A program made the translations under genes and the position numbers. Below the pieces are notes generated by a model, which made no database searches, was not told the DNA's origin, and saw only the letters and a list, made by a program, of their open reading frames with translations. From Moniliophthora roreri (taxonomy: Eukaryota > Basidiomycota > Agaricomycetes > Agaricales > Marasmiaceae), in contig LATX02000245.1 in assembly GCA_001466705.2 (NCBI GenBank), positions 62,001 through 126,000 on the forward strand: a stretch of 64,000 nt of DNA. Reading direction: 5' to 3'. Of the stretch, positions 63,535-64,000 are shown piece by piece; position 1 is the stretch's first letter, and each line of letters begins with the position of its first letter.

Positions 63535-64000
63535 CCCAAGCGCCGGCAGGCAAATTTGAAAATTCGGTTTCTCAGTAACCACCATGTTCTCCTTTAACCA
63601 ACAGCCAAAATCTACCCCTCCATAGGCAAGGCAACCTTAGAGGGACACTGGCCATAAATAAACATGGAAACGAGTCGCCACGTACATGACAGGCACGGTT
63701 TGGACGTGATCATCGATGAGGTGGTTGAACATGGAGACGTTGATTTACTGGTGAGTTTCCTGCCCTGCATTTTGAATACCAATTCACGCTTTATTTTTGT
63801 GTGATAGTGATCCGGTTGAGGAGTCCGAAAACCATGCGATTAACCCGAAAAGTGCATCTTTACTTGTCGACCACTCAGGCTACAGTTACACATAACAAGC
63901 CCCCATCTGGAACTCTTCTCCAAGCAGTCGCCGGGAAGATTCCTTGGGACTGTCACTACGAATCGTCAAAGCTGTTCATTTGCTTTCTCGGGCAAGCTGG
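63535..64000. repeat. Downstream module B (after member 6), runs off the window
   Basis: Begins CGCCGGCAGGCAAA and follows the layout of 59130-59480. After GTGAGTTTCCTGCC and TGTGATAG (possible intron) a frame is open to the end of the window (IRLRSPKTMRLTRKVHLYL), but the sister copy does not support the same protein beyond its first part. The matching gene, if any, lies beyond 64000. Confidence 0.4.

Overview
The window reads as nuclear DNA of a filamentous basidiomycete, most likely an Agaricomycete. Genes are cut by many short introns of about 50-70 bp with GT..AG ends. Gene content includes an APC2 cell-cycle subunit, a sugar porter, NACHT-type NLR genes opening with the mushroom-typical short 'MFTxARGFxI..GxFNVN' exon, Zn2Cys6 regulators, and copia and chromovirus LTR retrotransposons. 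I cannot name the species.

Layout. 1-10.3 kb is ordinary gene space: a conserved hypothetical protein (-), a small basic protein (+), an intact MFS sugar transporter (+) and a single-pass membrane protein with a C-terminal SH3 domain (+). 10.3-13.5 kb is APC2 (-). From inside APC2 (12,971) to about 23,180 lies a two-unit tandem segmental duplication. Each unit carries the 5' part of APC2, one NACHT NLR gene and a convergent hypothetical gene. The left NLR is broken by a 1-nt deletion just after the Walker A motif and the right one looks intact. The internal breakpoint (18,350/18,351) fuses an APC2 5' fragment to a 3' fragment of the hypothetical gene. Two further decayed NLR fragments (-) lie at 24.0-25.4 kb.

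24.7-51.2 kb is dominated by retrotransposons and is visibly mis-assembled. Ten single 'n' characters mark contig joins, and the sequence after most joins repeats sequence already given before it. Underneath are copies of one copia family (517-bp LTRs, about 780-nt leader, very long Gag region) and one chromovirus (611-bp LTR, Gag, Pol with chromodomain, plus two long overlapping ORFs downstream of pol) inserted inside a copia LTR. Gene counts, copy numbers and distances here should not be taken literally.

51.2-64 kb is a same-strand array of Zn2Cys6 transcription-factor paralogues: five apparently complete genes, preceded by a 5'-truncated pseudogene that is present twice through assembly duplication. 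The paralogues share an intron placed inside the zinc cluster and similar flanking modules. A 282-bp foldback element and GTCTGATA-type repeats lie between the last two genes.

The strongest candidates for something under-described are the dual-frame 3' ORF pair of the chromovirus (one frame carries CCHC knuckles), the copia element with a long Cys-rich region in place of a standard zinc knuckle, and the rearranged APC2-NLR duplication. No CRISPR array, operon or bacterial-type system is present.
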